Assembly: GCA_050700835.1 (NCBI GenBank)
Contig: JBOHDX010000157.1
Coordinates: 1 to 26,099, forward strand
DNA length: 26,099 nucleotides
Reading direction: 5' to 3'
From: JBOHDX01 sp050700835
GTDB lineage: Bacteria; Actinomycetota; Actinomycetes; Propionibacteriales; Nocardioidaceae
Positions 14,686 through 21,290 of the stretch are shown piece by piece (the first letter of the stretch is position 1; each line of letters begins with the position of its first letter). A program made the position numbers and the translations under genes. The notes beneath the pieces are model-generated. The model did no database searches. It was not told the DNA's origin and worked only from the letters and a program-made list of their open reading frames with translations.

Positions 14686-14707
14686 GCGCGCCTGCGGTCG
14701 GGCGCGC
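14686..14707. terminator. Candidate terminator hairpin after the mpa-membrane protein unit
   Basis: GCGCGCC (14686-14692) pairs with GGCGCGC (14701-14707) around an 8-base loop, 4 bases past the stop of the minus-strand membrane protein gene and at the end of the convergent gap. There is no U-tract on either strand, so it may be a processing or pausing structure only. Confidence 0.4.
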
Positions 14708-14711
14708 GGGG

Positions 14712-15062
14712 TCAGGGGCGGTCGCGGGCGCGACGCTGCTGTACGGAGCCGATGGACGCGGCGACGTTGACCCCGACGATCCCGAGCCAGGCCACGCCCA
14801 TGCCGGCCAGACCGGCAATGCCACCGGCGATGGCGGTGATGGGGATGGCCAGGCCGAGGGTGCCCATCGCGAACGTGTGCGGGTCCCAGCTGCTCCGGCT
14901 CTTCTGACGCCACCGGACCTCCGAGTCGACCCGATGCCGGACCGCGGCATCGATCTTGTCCATGAACGACTCGACGAGCGCGGGTTCGTACTCGGGGCCG
15001 AGTTCCTTCCTGGCTTCGATCCCTGCCCGCAGCTCCCGTTCGAGATCCCCGTGCTCGGCCAC
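14712..15062 (-). CDS. Small conserved membrane protein downstream of mpa
   Basis: A 116-residue protein of unknown function. Residues 1-60 are a polar, charged helical region (MAEHGDLERELRAGIEARKE, then EPALVESFMDKIDAAVRHRVD). Residues about 66-105 form two closely spaced membrane helices rich in Gly and Ala (GTLGLAIPITAIAGGIAGLAGMGVAWLG split by a short turn), and the tail is basic (QQRRARDRP), suggesting both ends in the cytoplasm. The GTG at 15062 is 3 bases after the mpa stop with no clear ribosome-binding site, so translation probably depends on mpa. Proteins of this type are common in actinobacteria; I cannot assign a role, although co-expression with the proteasomal ATPase is implied. 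Confidence 0.75.
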   Translation of the reverse strand: MAEHGDLERELRAGIEARKELGPEYEPALVESFMDKIDAAVRHRVDSEVRWRQKSRSSWDPHTFAMGTLGLAIPITAIAGGIAGLAGMGVAWLGIVGVNVAASIGSVQQRRARDRP

Positions 15063-15065
15063 GGT

Positions 15066-16808
15066 CTAGAGGTACTGCCCGGTGTTGGCGACCGTGTCGA
15101 TGGAGCGGCCCGGCTCGGTGCCCTGCTTGCCGGCGATGAGCGTGCGGATGAAGACGATCCGTTCGCCCTTCTTGCCCGAGATCCGCGCCCAGTCATCGGG
15201 GTTCGTGGTGTTGGGAAGGTCCTCGTTCTCCTTGAACTCGTCGACGCACGCCTGCATCATGTGCGCGACCCGCAAGCCTTTCTGGCTGTGGTCGATGAGG
15301 TCCTTGATCGCCATCTTCTTGGCACGGTCCACGATGTTCTGGATCATCGCGCCCGAGTTGAAGTCCTTGAAGTACAAGATCTCCTTGTCGCCATTGGCGT
15401 ACGTCACCTCGAGGAAACGGTTCTCCTCGGTCTCGGTGTACATCCGCTCCACGGTGCGCTGGATCATGCCCTGGACGCACGCCTCCCGGTCGCCGCCGAA
15501 CTCCGCGAGGTCGTCGGAGTGCAGCGGCAGCGACGTCGTGAGGTACTTGCTGAAGATGTCACGGGCCGACTCGGCGTCCGGGCGCTCGATCTTGATCTTC
15601 ACGTCCAGCCGGCCGGGGCGCAGGATCGCCGGATCGATCATGTCCTCACGGTTGGAGGCGCCGATCACGATGACGTTCTCCAGCCCCTCGACCCCGTCGA
15701 TCTCGGACAGGAGCTGCGGGACGATGGTGTTCTCCACGTCGGAGGACACCCCCGAACCACGGGTACGGAACAGCGAGTCCATCTCGTCGAAGAACACGAT
15801 CACCGGGGTGCCGCCACTGGCCTTCTCCCGGGCTCGCTGGAACACCAGCCGGATGTGCCGCTCGGTCTCGCCGACGTACTTGTTGAGCAGCTCCGGTCCC
15901 TTGATGTTGAGGAAGAAGCTCTTGCCCTCCTCGCCGGTCTTGGCGGCCACCTGCTTGGCCAGCGAGTTGGCGACCGCCTTGGCGATCAGGGTCTTGCCGC
16001 ATCCCGGCGGGCCGTACAGCAGGACGCCCTTGGGCGGCTTCAGCTCATGCTCGCGGAACAGGTCCGGATAGAGGTACGGCAGCTCGATCGCGTCCCGGAT
16101 CTGCTCGATCTGACCGGTCAGCCCGCCGATGTGGCGGTAGTCGATGTCCGGGACCTCTTCGAGGACCAGCTCTTCGACCTCGCTCTTGGGCACCTTCTCG
16201 TAGACGTAGCCGGAGCGGGAGTCGAGCAGCAGAGAGTCACCCGCGCGCAACGTGGTCTCGCGCAACGAGTGGGCGATCCGCACCACGCGCTCCTCGTCGG
16301 CGTTGCCGATTACCAGAACCCGGTCGCCGTCGGCCAGCGTCTCCTTGAGCATGACGACCTCGCCGACCTGTTCGAACGCGAAGGCATCGACCACGTTGAG
16401 GGCCTCGTTGAGCATGACCTCCTGGCCGCGATGAAGCTCGTCCAGGTCGATGTTCGGGGAGACCGTGACCCGGAGTTTGCGGCCACCGGTGAACACGTCG
16501 ACCGTGTCGTCCTCGTTGCGCTGCAGGAACGTGCCGAAGCCGGTCGGCGGTTGCGCCAGCCGGTCGACCTCCTCCTTGAGAGTCAGGATCTGGTCACGGG
16601 CGTCACGCAGCGTCGAGGTCAGGCGTTCGTTCTGTGCAGTGGTGGAGGCCAGTCGAGCCTGAGTGTCGGCGAGCCGGGACTCGAGCACACGACTGTCTCC
16701 GGGCACGCCAGCGATTCGGCGCCGCAGGTGCTCGACCTCGGCGCGCAGATAGCGGATCTCGTTCTCGGCCTGGTGGGTCGAGTAAGCGTCGTCGTGCTGC
16801 TCGGGCAT
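15066..16808 (-). CDS. mpa: Mycobacterial-type proteasomal AAA ATPase Mpa/ARC
   Basis: Mpa is the hexameric ring ATPase that binds Pup through its coiled coils, unfolds pupylated proteins and feeds them to PrcBA. The 580-residue product has an N-terminal coiled coil (about 12-85), two OB-fold domains (about 90-205), and one AAA domain with Walker A GPPGCGKT (266-273), Walker B VIVFFDE (336-342) and the arginine-finger region ILRPGRLDVKI. It ends in GQYL, the motif that docks into the alpha-ring pockets. The ATG at 16808 has a GGAGGTG ribosome-binding site. The promoter core upstream matches that of pup. A small membrane protein gene follows 3 bases downstream; trmI lies 89 bases upstream. Confidence 0.98.
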   Translation of the reverse strand: MPEQHDDAYSTHQAENEIRYLRAEVEHLRRRIAGVPGDSRVLESRLADTQARLASTTAQNERLTSTLRDARDQILTLKEEVDRLAQPPTGFGTFLQRNEDDTVDVFTGGRKLRVTVSPNIDLDELHRGQEVMLNEALNVVDAFAFEQVGEVVMLKETLADGDRVLVIGNADEERVVRIAHSLRETTLRAGDSLLLDSRSGYVYEKVPKSEVEELVLEEVPDIDYRHIGGLTGQIEQIRDAIELPYLYPDLFREHELKPPKGVLLYGPPGCGKTLIAKAVANSLAKQVAAKTGEEGKSFFLNIKGPELLNKYVGETERHIRLVFQRAREKASGGTPVIVFFDEMDSLFRTRGSGVSSDVENTIVPQLLSEIDGVEGLENVIVIGASNREDMIDPAILRPGRLDVKIKIERPDAESARDIFSKYLTTSLPLHSDDLAEFGGDREACVQGMIQRTVERMYTETEENRFLEVTYANGDKEILYFKDFNSGAMIQNIVDRAKKMAIKDLIDHSQKGLRVAHMMQACVDEFKENEDLPNTTNPDDWARISGKKGERIVFIRTLIAGKQGTEPGRSIDTVANTGQYL

Positions 16809-16840
16809 CCGACACCTCCGGTTCCGGGCTGGCTAGAACC

Positions 16841-16853
16841 CGACCCTACCTGC
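16841..16853 (-). promoter_or_regulatory. Candidate mpa promoter core shared with pup
   Basis: GCAGGTAGGGTCG on the minus strand with TAGGGT (16848-16843) as -10 hexamer, giving a leader of about 28 bases that contains the GGAGGTG site. Identical over 13 bases to the sequence before pup. Confidence 0.55.
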
Positions 16854-16897
16854 GCCGCGAGGGTCGCGTGGTTGTGACATGCATCGTGTCCGGATTG

Positions 16898-17845
16898 TCA
16901 CGCAGGGTTGTCCGTTCGGTCGATGGGACCAGGGCCGGGCGGCTCCAACGGGCGTGGCCCGGAGTAGTCCGGACCGTAGGCACCGGGCGCCGGGCGCCGC
17001 TTCCTCATCGGCGGTCGCTCTCCGGGCGCCATCCGCCTGGCCGTCAGCAGGAACGCCGTGTGACCGACCATGCCGTGCTCGGGGCGGATCGCCAGACCTT
17101 CGATGTGCCATGCCCGGACCAGGGATTCCCAAGCGTACGGCTCGGTGAACCCGCCGTGCGCCCGGATGGTCTCGGTCACCCGGCCCAGCTGCGTCGTCGT
17201 GGCGACGTAGGCGCAGAGGATGCCGCCTGGGTTCAGCACGCCGGCCACGGCGTCGATGCATTCCCACGGTGCCAGCATGTCGAGGATGACCCGGTCGACG
17301 TCGCGGTCGTGCAACTGCTCGACAAGATCTCCCACCGTCAGGTCCCAGGCGGGGTGGCGGCCGCCGAAGAACTGCTCCACGTTGCGCTGCGCCACCTCCG
17401 CGAAGTCGGGTCGCCGTTCGTAGGACGACACCCGGCCGCGCGGTCCGACCGCGCGCAGCAGGTGCATCGTCAGCGAGCCGGAGCCTGCACCGGCCTCGAC
17501 GACGTGCGCGCCTGGGAAGATGTCGGCCATCGTCAGGATCTGGCTGGTGTCCTTGGGATAGATCACGGCGGCGCCGCGCGGCATGGACACGACGTACTCC
17601 CCCATCAAGGGGCGGAACACGAGGTACTCGCCGCCGGACGAGGACCTCACCGCGATGCCCTCGGGGCGACCGATCAGCTCGTCGTGCGCGATGGCGCCCT
17701 TGTTGGTGAAGAACTGCGTGCCCGCGTCGAGGCAGATGTTGTGACGGCGGCCCTTGGCGTCGGTCAGGCGTACCCACTCCCCCGCGCTGAGCGGACCACG
17801 CCGCACCCCGGACCAGTCGCTGTCCTCGGTGGTTCGCTCGCTCAC
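16898..17845 (-). CDS. trmI: tRNA (adenine-N1-)-methyltransferase TrmI (m1A58)
   Basis: TrmI methylates adenine 58 in the T-loop of tRNA using S-adenosylmethionine, as a tetramer. The 315-residue product has the small N-terminal beta domain (GEWVRLTDAKGRRHNICLDAG), the linking IYPKDTSQILTMADIFPGAHVVEAGAGSGSLT with the SAM motif I EAGAGSGS (about 117-124), the acidic motif II residue in RVSSYERRPDFAEVA, and the motif IV-like stretch VILDMLAPWE. A Pro/Arg-rich tail (KRRPAPGAYGPDYSGPRPLE) extends past the core and looks disordered. The start is GTG at 17845, overlapping the stop of the site-2-type protease gene by 3-4 bases (GTGA), so the pair is co-translated. The order with mpa and the RecB-like gene matches that in mycobacteria. 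Confidence 0.95.
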   Translation of the reverse strand: MSERTTEDSDWSGVRRGPLSAGEWVRLTDAKGRRHNICLDAGTQFFTNKGAIAHDELIGRPEGIAVRSSSGGEYLVFRPLMGEYVVSMPRGAAVIYPKDTSQILTMADIFPGAHVVEAGAGSGSLTMHLLRAVGPRGRVSSYERRPDFAEVAQRNVEQFFGGRHPAWDLTVGDLVEQLHDRDVDRVILDMLAPWECIDAVAGVLNPGGILCAYVATTTQLGRVTETIRAHGGFTEPYAWESLVRAWHIEGLAIRPEHGMVGHTAFLLTARRMAPGERPPMRKRRPAPGAYGPDYSGPRPLEPPGPGPIDRTDNPA

Positions 17846-18975
17846 TGGCCTACGAACGCCTGGTCGACGTCGGAGGTCACCAGCACCCCGAACACCGAGC
17901 CGTCGAGCTCGACCAGCAGGTATTCGCTCGCCGGGTTGCGTTGCATCGCCGATATCAGCGCCTCACCGGTGAGGTCTGCCGGGAGGGTCAGGCCGGGCTC
18001 GAGTCGCCGGGCCACGGAGCCGGCGCTCAGCCACGGCCGACGGGCTTCGGGGGTTGCCAGCACGGCCTGCTCGTTGACCAGCCCCGAGGGCTGCCCGTCG
18101 ACGTCGAGCACGACGAGGCCTCCGGCGGCCGCGTCGCGGGCACGTCGCAGCGCCTCGCCCAACGGGGTCTCCGACGGAACCGCCAGGGCCCGTCGGGCCA
18201 GCGCCCGCGCCACGATCGACGGCATCTTCTTGCGCAGCCGTGCGGAGACCAGGGCCTGGGACGCTCCGGCCCACAAGAACAAGGCGATCACCCCCGCCAG
18301 GAAGAAGTCCATGATGTTGGGCGAGATTCCGACGACGTGGGACAGCATCAGCGGGTACGCCAGAGCGGCCACCGCCACGACCCGGCCGGCCCATCCGGCC
18401 ACCTGGGTCGCCATCAGTGGGCGACCACTGATCGCCCACACGGCTGCGCGCAGCACGCGGCCACCGTCGAGGGGAAGTCCCGGCACGAGGTTCAGGGCCC
18501 CGACGACGATGTTGGCGCCGGCCAGTGCCTGACAGGTGAACAGCAGCAGCCCACCGGGCATCGCGTACGTCGCGACCAATGCGGCGGCACCGACGGCGAG
18601 CGAGGTGAGCGGGCCGACGACGGAGATCCAGAACTCGTTGCGCGCCGACTCGGCTTCTCCCTCGATCTCGGTGACGCCGCCGAGGAAGTGCAGCGTGACC
18701 GACGACACCTTCATGCCGAAACGCTTGGCCACCAAGGCGTGCGACAACTCGTGCAGCAGGACGGACAGATAGAGCAGCACCGCGAACGCCAGCCCCGCGA
18801 CGTACTTGAGGCTGCCCAGGCCGGGCGCAACCTGGTCGATCCGGTCCGAGAGCGTGACGGAGATGAGCACCGCGACCAGCAGCCACGACGACCTCACCAA
18901 AACGTCGATGCCGCCGATCTGGCCGATTCGCCACGTGCCGGGCGCCCGGGGCGACGGCTGGCGAGGGGGCTCCAT
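17842..18975 (-). CDS. M50 family site-2-type metalloprotease with CBS domains
   Basis: An intramembrane zinc protease of the SpoIVFB-like type. The 377-residue product begins with a cytoplasmic segment (TWRIGQIGGIDVLVRSSWLL), has about five to six membrane helices, the zinc motif HELSH at 75-79 and the second metal-ligand motif LNLVPGLPLDGGR at 161-173 (Asp170). After KMPSIVARALARRALAV (about 250) comes a C-terminal half shaped like a CBS pair (LGEALRRARDAAAGGLVVLDVDGQPSGLV and LTGEALISAMQRNPASEYLLVELDG), often an adenine-nucleotide sensor. The substrate is unknown; anti-sigma factors are frequent targets of this class. The ATG at 18975 has TAGCGT 6 bases before it, and trmI overlaps its stop. 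Confidence 0.93.
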   Translation of the reverse strand: MEPPRQPSPRAPGTWRIGQIGGIDVLVRSSWLLVAVLISVTLSDRIDQVAPGLGSLKYVAGLAFAVLLYLSVLLHELSHALVAKRFGMKVSSVTLHFLGGVTEIEGEAESARNEFWISVVGPLTSLAVGAAALVATYAMPGGLLLFTCQALAGANIVVGALNLVPGLPLDGGRVLRAAVWAISGRPLMATQVAGWAGRVVAVAALAYPLMLSHVVGISPNIMDFFLAGVIALFLWAGASQALVSARLRKKMPSIVARALARRALAVPSETPLGEALRRARDAAAGGLVVLDVDGQPSGLVNEQAVLATPEARRPWLSAGSVARRLEPGLTLPADLTGEALISAMQRNPASEYLLVELDGSVFGVLVTSDVDQAFVGQ

Positions 18976-18981
18976 CCCCCT

Positions 18982-18987
18982 ACGCTA
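18982..18987 (-). promoter_or_regulatory. Leaderless-type -10 box of the M50 protease gene
   Basis: TAGCGT on the minus strand, then AGGGGG, then ATG at 18975. The G-rich stretch touches the start codon, too close for a normal ribosome-binding site, so a leaderless transcript is more likely. Confidence 0.5.
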
Positions 18988-18996
18988 GCGCGACAT

Positions 18997-19028
18997 GCCG
19001 ACCGACTTCGCTCTAGTTGTCGGTCGGC
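18997..19028. promoter_or_regulatory. Operator-like inverted repeat between the M50 and RecB-like genes
   Basis: GCCGACCGAC (18997-19006) and GTCGGTCGGC (19019-19028) form a perfect 10-bp inverted repeat with a 12-base spacer, centred in the 71-base divergent gap. The right arm overlaps the RecA-NDp-like element of the nuclease promoter, so a protein bound here could affect both genes. Confidence 0.5.
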
Positions 19029-19039
19029 TCGCCTAACGT
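19017..19039 (+). promoter_or_regulatory. RecA-NDp-like (PafBC-dependent) promoter of the RecB-like nuclease gene
   Basis: TTGTCGGTC (19017-19025), 8 bases, TAACGT (19034-19039) matches the LexA-independent damage-inducible motif TTGTCRGTG-N8-TANNNT with only the ninth base different. TAACGT lies 7 bases before the GTG start, so the transcript would be leaderless. The activator genes pafB and pafC are in this window. Confidence 0.65.
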
Positions 19040-19046
19040 GACGCAC

Positions 19047-19904
19047 GTGACCATCGACGTCCTGCACGACCCCGCCGAGACCGAACCGCCACGCACCGTG
19101 GTGGACGGAGTCGACGTCGTGGGCAGCCTGTCACCGAGTCGGGCGGGCGACTTCATGTCCTGTCCGTTGCTCTACCGCTACAGGGTCATCGACAAGCTGC
19201 CGGAGGAGCCGAGCCCGCTCGCGGTCCGAGGCACCGTCGTGCACTCGGTCCTCGAGCATCTCTTCGACCTCCCTGCGACGGACCGCCACCTCGACACCGC
19301 CCGCCGGATGGTGCTGCCGCAGTGGGAGGCGCTGCTCGAGGAGGAGCCCGACCTCGAGTCGATGTTCGTCGCCGACGGCTCGACGGATCTCGACGCGTGG
19401 CTCGACGAGTGTCGTGAGCTGCTGGGCACCTACTTCACGCTCGAGGACCCGACCCTGCTGGAGCCGGCCGAGCGGGAGCTCTATGTCGAGCACGTGCTCG
19501 ACTCCAAGCTGCTCCTGCGCGGCTACGTCGACCGGGTCGACGTCAACTCCGACGGACTCGTGCGGGTGGTCGACTACAAGACCGGGCGCTCGCCCAGTGA
19601 GATCTTCGAGGCCAAGGCGTTGTTCCAGATGAAGTTCTACGCACTGGTGCTGTGGCGCACCCGAGGGTCGATCCCGACGTTGCTGCAGCTGATCTACCTC
19701 GGCAACGGCGAGATCCTGCGCTACCACCCGGACGAGGCGGGCCTGCTGGCCACCGAGCGCAAGGTCAACGCGTTGTGGCTGGCCATCGCGCGTGCCACGG
19801 ACACGGGCCAGTGGCTGCCGCGCAAGTCGGCTCTGTGTGCGTGGTGCAGCTTCCAGTCCCTGTGCCCCGAGTGGGGCGGCACCCCTCCCCCGCTACCCGC
19901 CTGA
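19047..19904 (+). CDS. RecB/Cas4-fold PD-(D/E)XK exonuclease family protein with Fe-S cysteines
   Basis: A 285-residue single-domain nuclease of the RecB family, like mycobacterial Rv2119, which has the same neighbours. Visible motifs: LSPSRAGDFMSCPLLYRYR (Cys39), RGTVVHSVLEHLF with His66, GYVDRVD (Asp162) and VVDYKTGR (Asp176, Lys178), then QMKFYALVLW and a C-terminal cluster CAWCSFQSLC (Cys264, Cys267, Cys273). The four cysteines fit the Fe-S cluster of AddB/Cas4 nucleases. The GTG at 19047 is chosen because a -10 box lies 7 bases before it; an in-frame ATG at 19017 would lie inside the promoter. DNA repair is the likely role, supported by the PafBC-type promoter. Its last 12 bases overlap the end of the convergent ABC ATPase gene. 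Confidence 0.93.
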   Translation: MTIDVLHDPAETEPPRTVVDGVDVVGSLSPSRAGDFMSCPLLYRYRVIDKLPEEPSPLAVRGTVVHSVLEHLFDLPATDRHLDTARRMVLPQWEALLEEEPDLESMFVADGSTDLDAWLDECRELLGTYFTLEDPTLLEPAERELYVEHVLDSKLLLRGYVDRVDVNSDGLVRVVDYKTGRSPSEIFEAKALFQMKFYALVLWRTRGSIPTLLQLIYLGNGEILRYHPDEAGLLATERKVNALWLAIARATDTGQWLPRKSALCAWCSFQSLCPEWGGTPPPLPA

Positions 19905-21290
19905 CGAGTTCGACCCACCCGAGTCACCAGGGTCGCCAGGCTCGCCTGAGTCGCCTGAGTCGCCTGAGTCGCGACGATGACCGGGTGGCGAGGACGCCGG
20001 ATACAGCACGCACGCCACCTCGACGCCGCCGGCAGGTCGCAGGGCAGGGTCCTCACCTGGGGCGAAGTCGACCCGGACCCCGGCGGGCTCGGCCTCGATG
20101 CCGGCAATGCCTCGCCAGATGGGGTCGTCCGCCTGGTCCTTGCGAAGGCTGGACAGCAGGGCCTCGACGTCTGAGACCGATCGACCGCCCCCAGGCTTCA
20201 GCGTCACGGAGTCTGCGTGCGCCTGCAGATCCCCGGTGTTGGCGATCAGGGCGCGCTCCTTCTCGTACACATCGGGCCCAAGGCTGACCCAATGCGACTC
20301 GAGGAGGGTCTCGAGATCGCGCGGCTCCCAACCGCAGCGTTCGACCGCGACGGGGCACCTCGGGTGGAAGACGCAGCCGCTCGGCGGGTCAGCCGCATCG
20401 GGGATCTCCCCCCTGGGCAGGTCCCGGGCCATCGCCCGGTCGGGGTCCGGGTCGGGGATCGCCTTGAGCAACGCCTTGGTGTACGGATGCTTCGGGTCGT
20501 TGAAGATCTCCTCCGTCGCCCCGATCTCCACGACGCGCCCGAGGTACATGATCGCGATCCGGTCGCAGAAGAACTTCGCGCTGGCGAGGTCGTGGGTGAT
20601 GTAGACGTACGTCAGTTCCAGCTCGGCCTTCAGGTCGAGCATCAACTGCAAGATCTTGGCCCGCACGCTCATGTCGAGCATCGAGATCGGTTCGTCGGCC
20701 ACCAGCAGCGCCGGGCCGGTGATGATGGCGCGCGCGATGACCGCGCGCTGCTTCTGGCCGCCGGACAGGTCTGAGGGGAACTTCGTCAGGAACCGGTCGA
20801 CCGGACTCAAGCCGACCTTGTCGAGCACGTCGGAGACGCGGTCCCGCAGCTGTGACTTCGTCGCCAGCCCGTGGATCAACAACGGGTGACCGATCGACTG
20901 CTCGATCGTCATCGACGGGTTCAGGGCGGCAGACGGGTCCTGGAAGACCATCTGCAGGTGCCGGCGCTGACGGCGCAGGGCTCGCTCGGACATCCGGGCC
21001 AGGTCCCGGCCCTCGTACGCCACGACGCCGGCGGTCGGGCGCACGAGTCCGAGCAGGGTGCGCCCCAGCGTGGTCTTCCCGCTGCCGGACTCACCGACCA
21101 GGCCCAGCACCTCGCCACGGCTGACGTCGAGATCGACCCCGTCGATCGCCTTGACCGTTCCGGTGCCCCGACCGATCAGGCGAGCCAGGCTGCCGCCGCG
21201 CAGCGCGAAGTGCACCTCCAGGTCGCGGACCGTCATCAACGGTGCGGCCGCGGCTGCTGCCGCGGGTTCGGCTTCAGGCTTCGTCAGCAA
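19893..21290 (-). CDS. Peptide ABC transporter ATP-binding protein (DppF/OppF-like) with long C-terminal extension
   Basis: One of two ATPases that power the importer encoded upstream. The 465-residue product has Walker A GESGSGKTT (66-74), Q-loop MVFQDP, signature LSGGQKQR (175-182), Walker B ALLVADE (194-200), switch His233, and the oligopeptide-transporter C-terminal motif PPSGCVFHPRCPVAVERC (302-319). Family members usually end near 330; here about 130 more residues follow, ending in a Gly/Ser/Asp/Pro repeat (DSGDSGDSGEPGDPGDSGG). The TTG start at 21290 is supported by GAGGAG 8 bases upstream and overlaps the end of the preceding ATPase gene by 17 bases. The stop lies inside the 3' end of the convergent nuclease gene. 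Confidence 0.93.
   Translation of the reverse strand: MLTKPEAEPAAAAAAAPLMTVRDLEVHFALRGGSLARLIGRGTGTVKAIDGVDLDVSRGEVLGLVGESGSGKTTLGRTLLGLVRPTAGVVAYEGRDLARMSERALRRQRRHLQMVFQDPSAALNPSMTIEQSIGHPLLIHGLATKSQLRDRVSDVLDKVGLSPVDRFLTKFPSDLSGGQKQRAVIARAIITGPALLVADEPISMLDMSVRAKILQLMLDLKAELELTYVYITHDLASAKFFCDRIAIMYLGRVVEIGATEEIFNDPKHPYTKALLKAIPDPDPDRAMARDLPRGEIPDAADPPSGCVFHPRCPVAVERCGWEPRDLETLLESHWVSLGPDVYEKERALIANTGDLQAHADSVTLKPGGGRSVSDVEALLSSLRKDQADDPIWRGIAGIEAEPAGVRVDFAPGEDPALRPAGGVEVACVLYPASSPPGHRRDSGDSGDSGEPGDPGDSGGSNSSGG
19942..19968 (-). repeat. Three tandem 9-base repeats in the ATPase tail
   Basis: TCGCCTGAG (plus strand) is present three times without gap, and similar GTCGCCAGG/GTCACCAGG units flank it. 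It codes for the DSG/DSG repeat at the C-terminus; unit length is a multiple of three. Confidence 0.85.

Noticed and set aside
14877..16877. A 666-codon plus-strand open frame opposite mpa
   Set aside because: Mpa on the minus strand has every family motif; the opposite frame is a high-GC shadow with no recognisable domain.
19047..19904. RecB-like nuclease as a Cas4 that belongs to the CRISPR array
   Set aside because: It is 17 kb from the array, next to trmI and mpa as in mycobacterial Rv2119, and type I-E systems normally lack Cas4.
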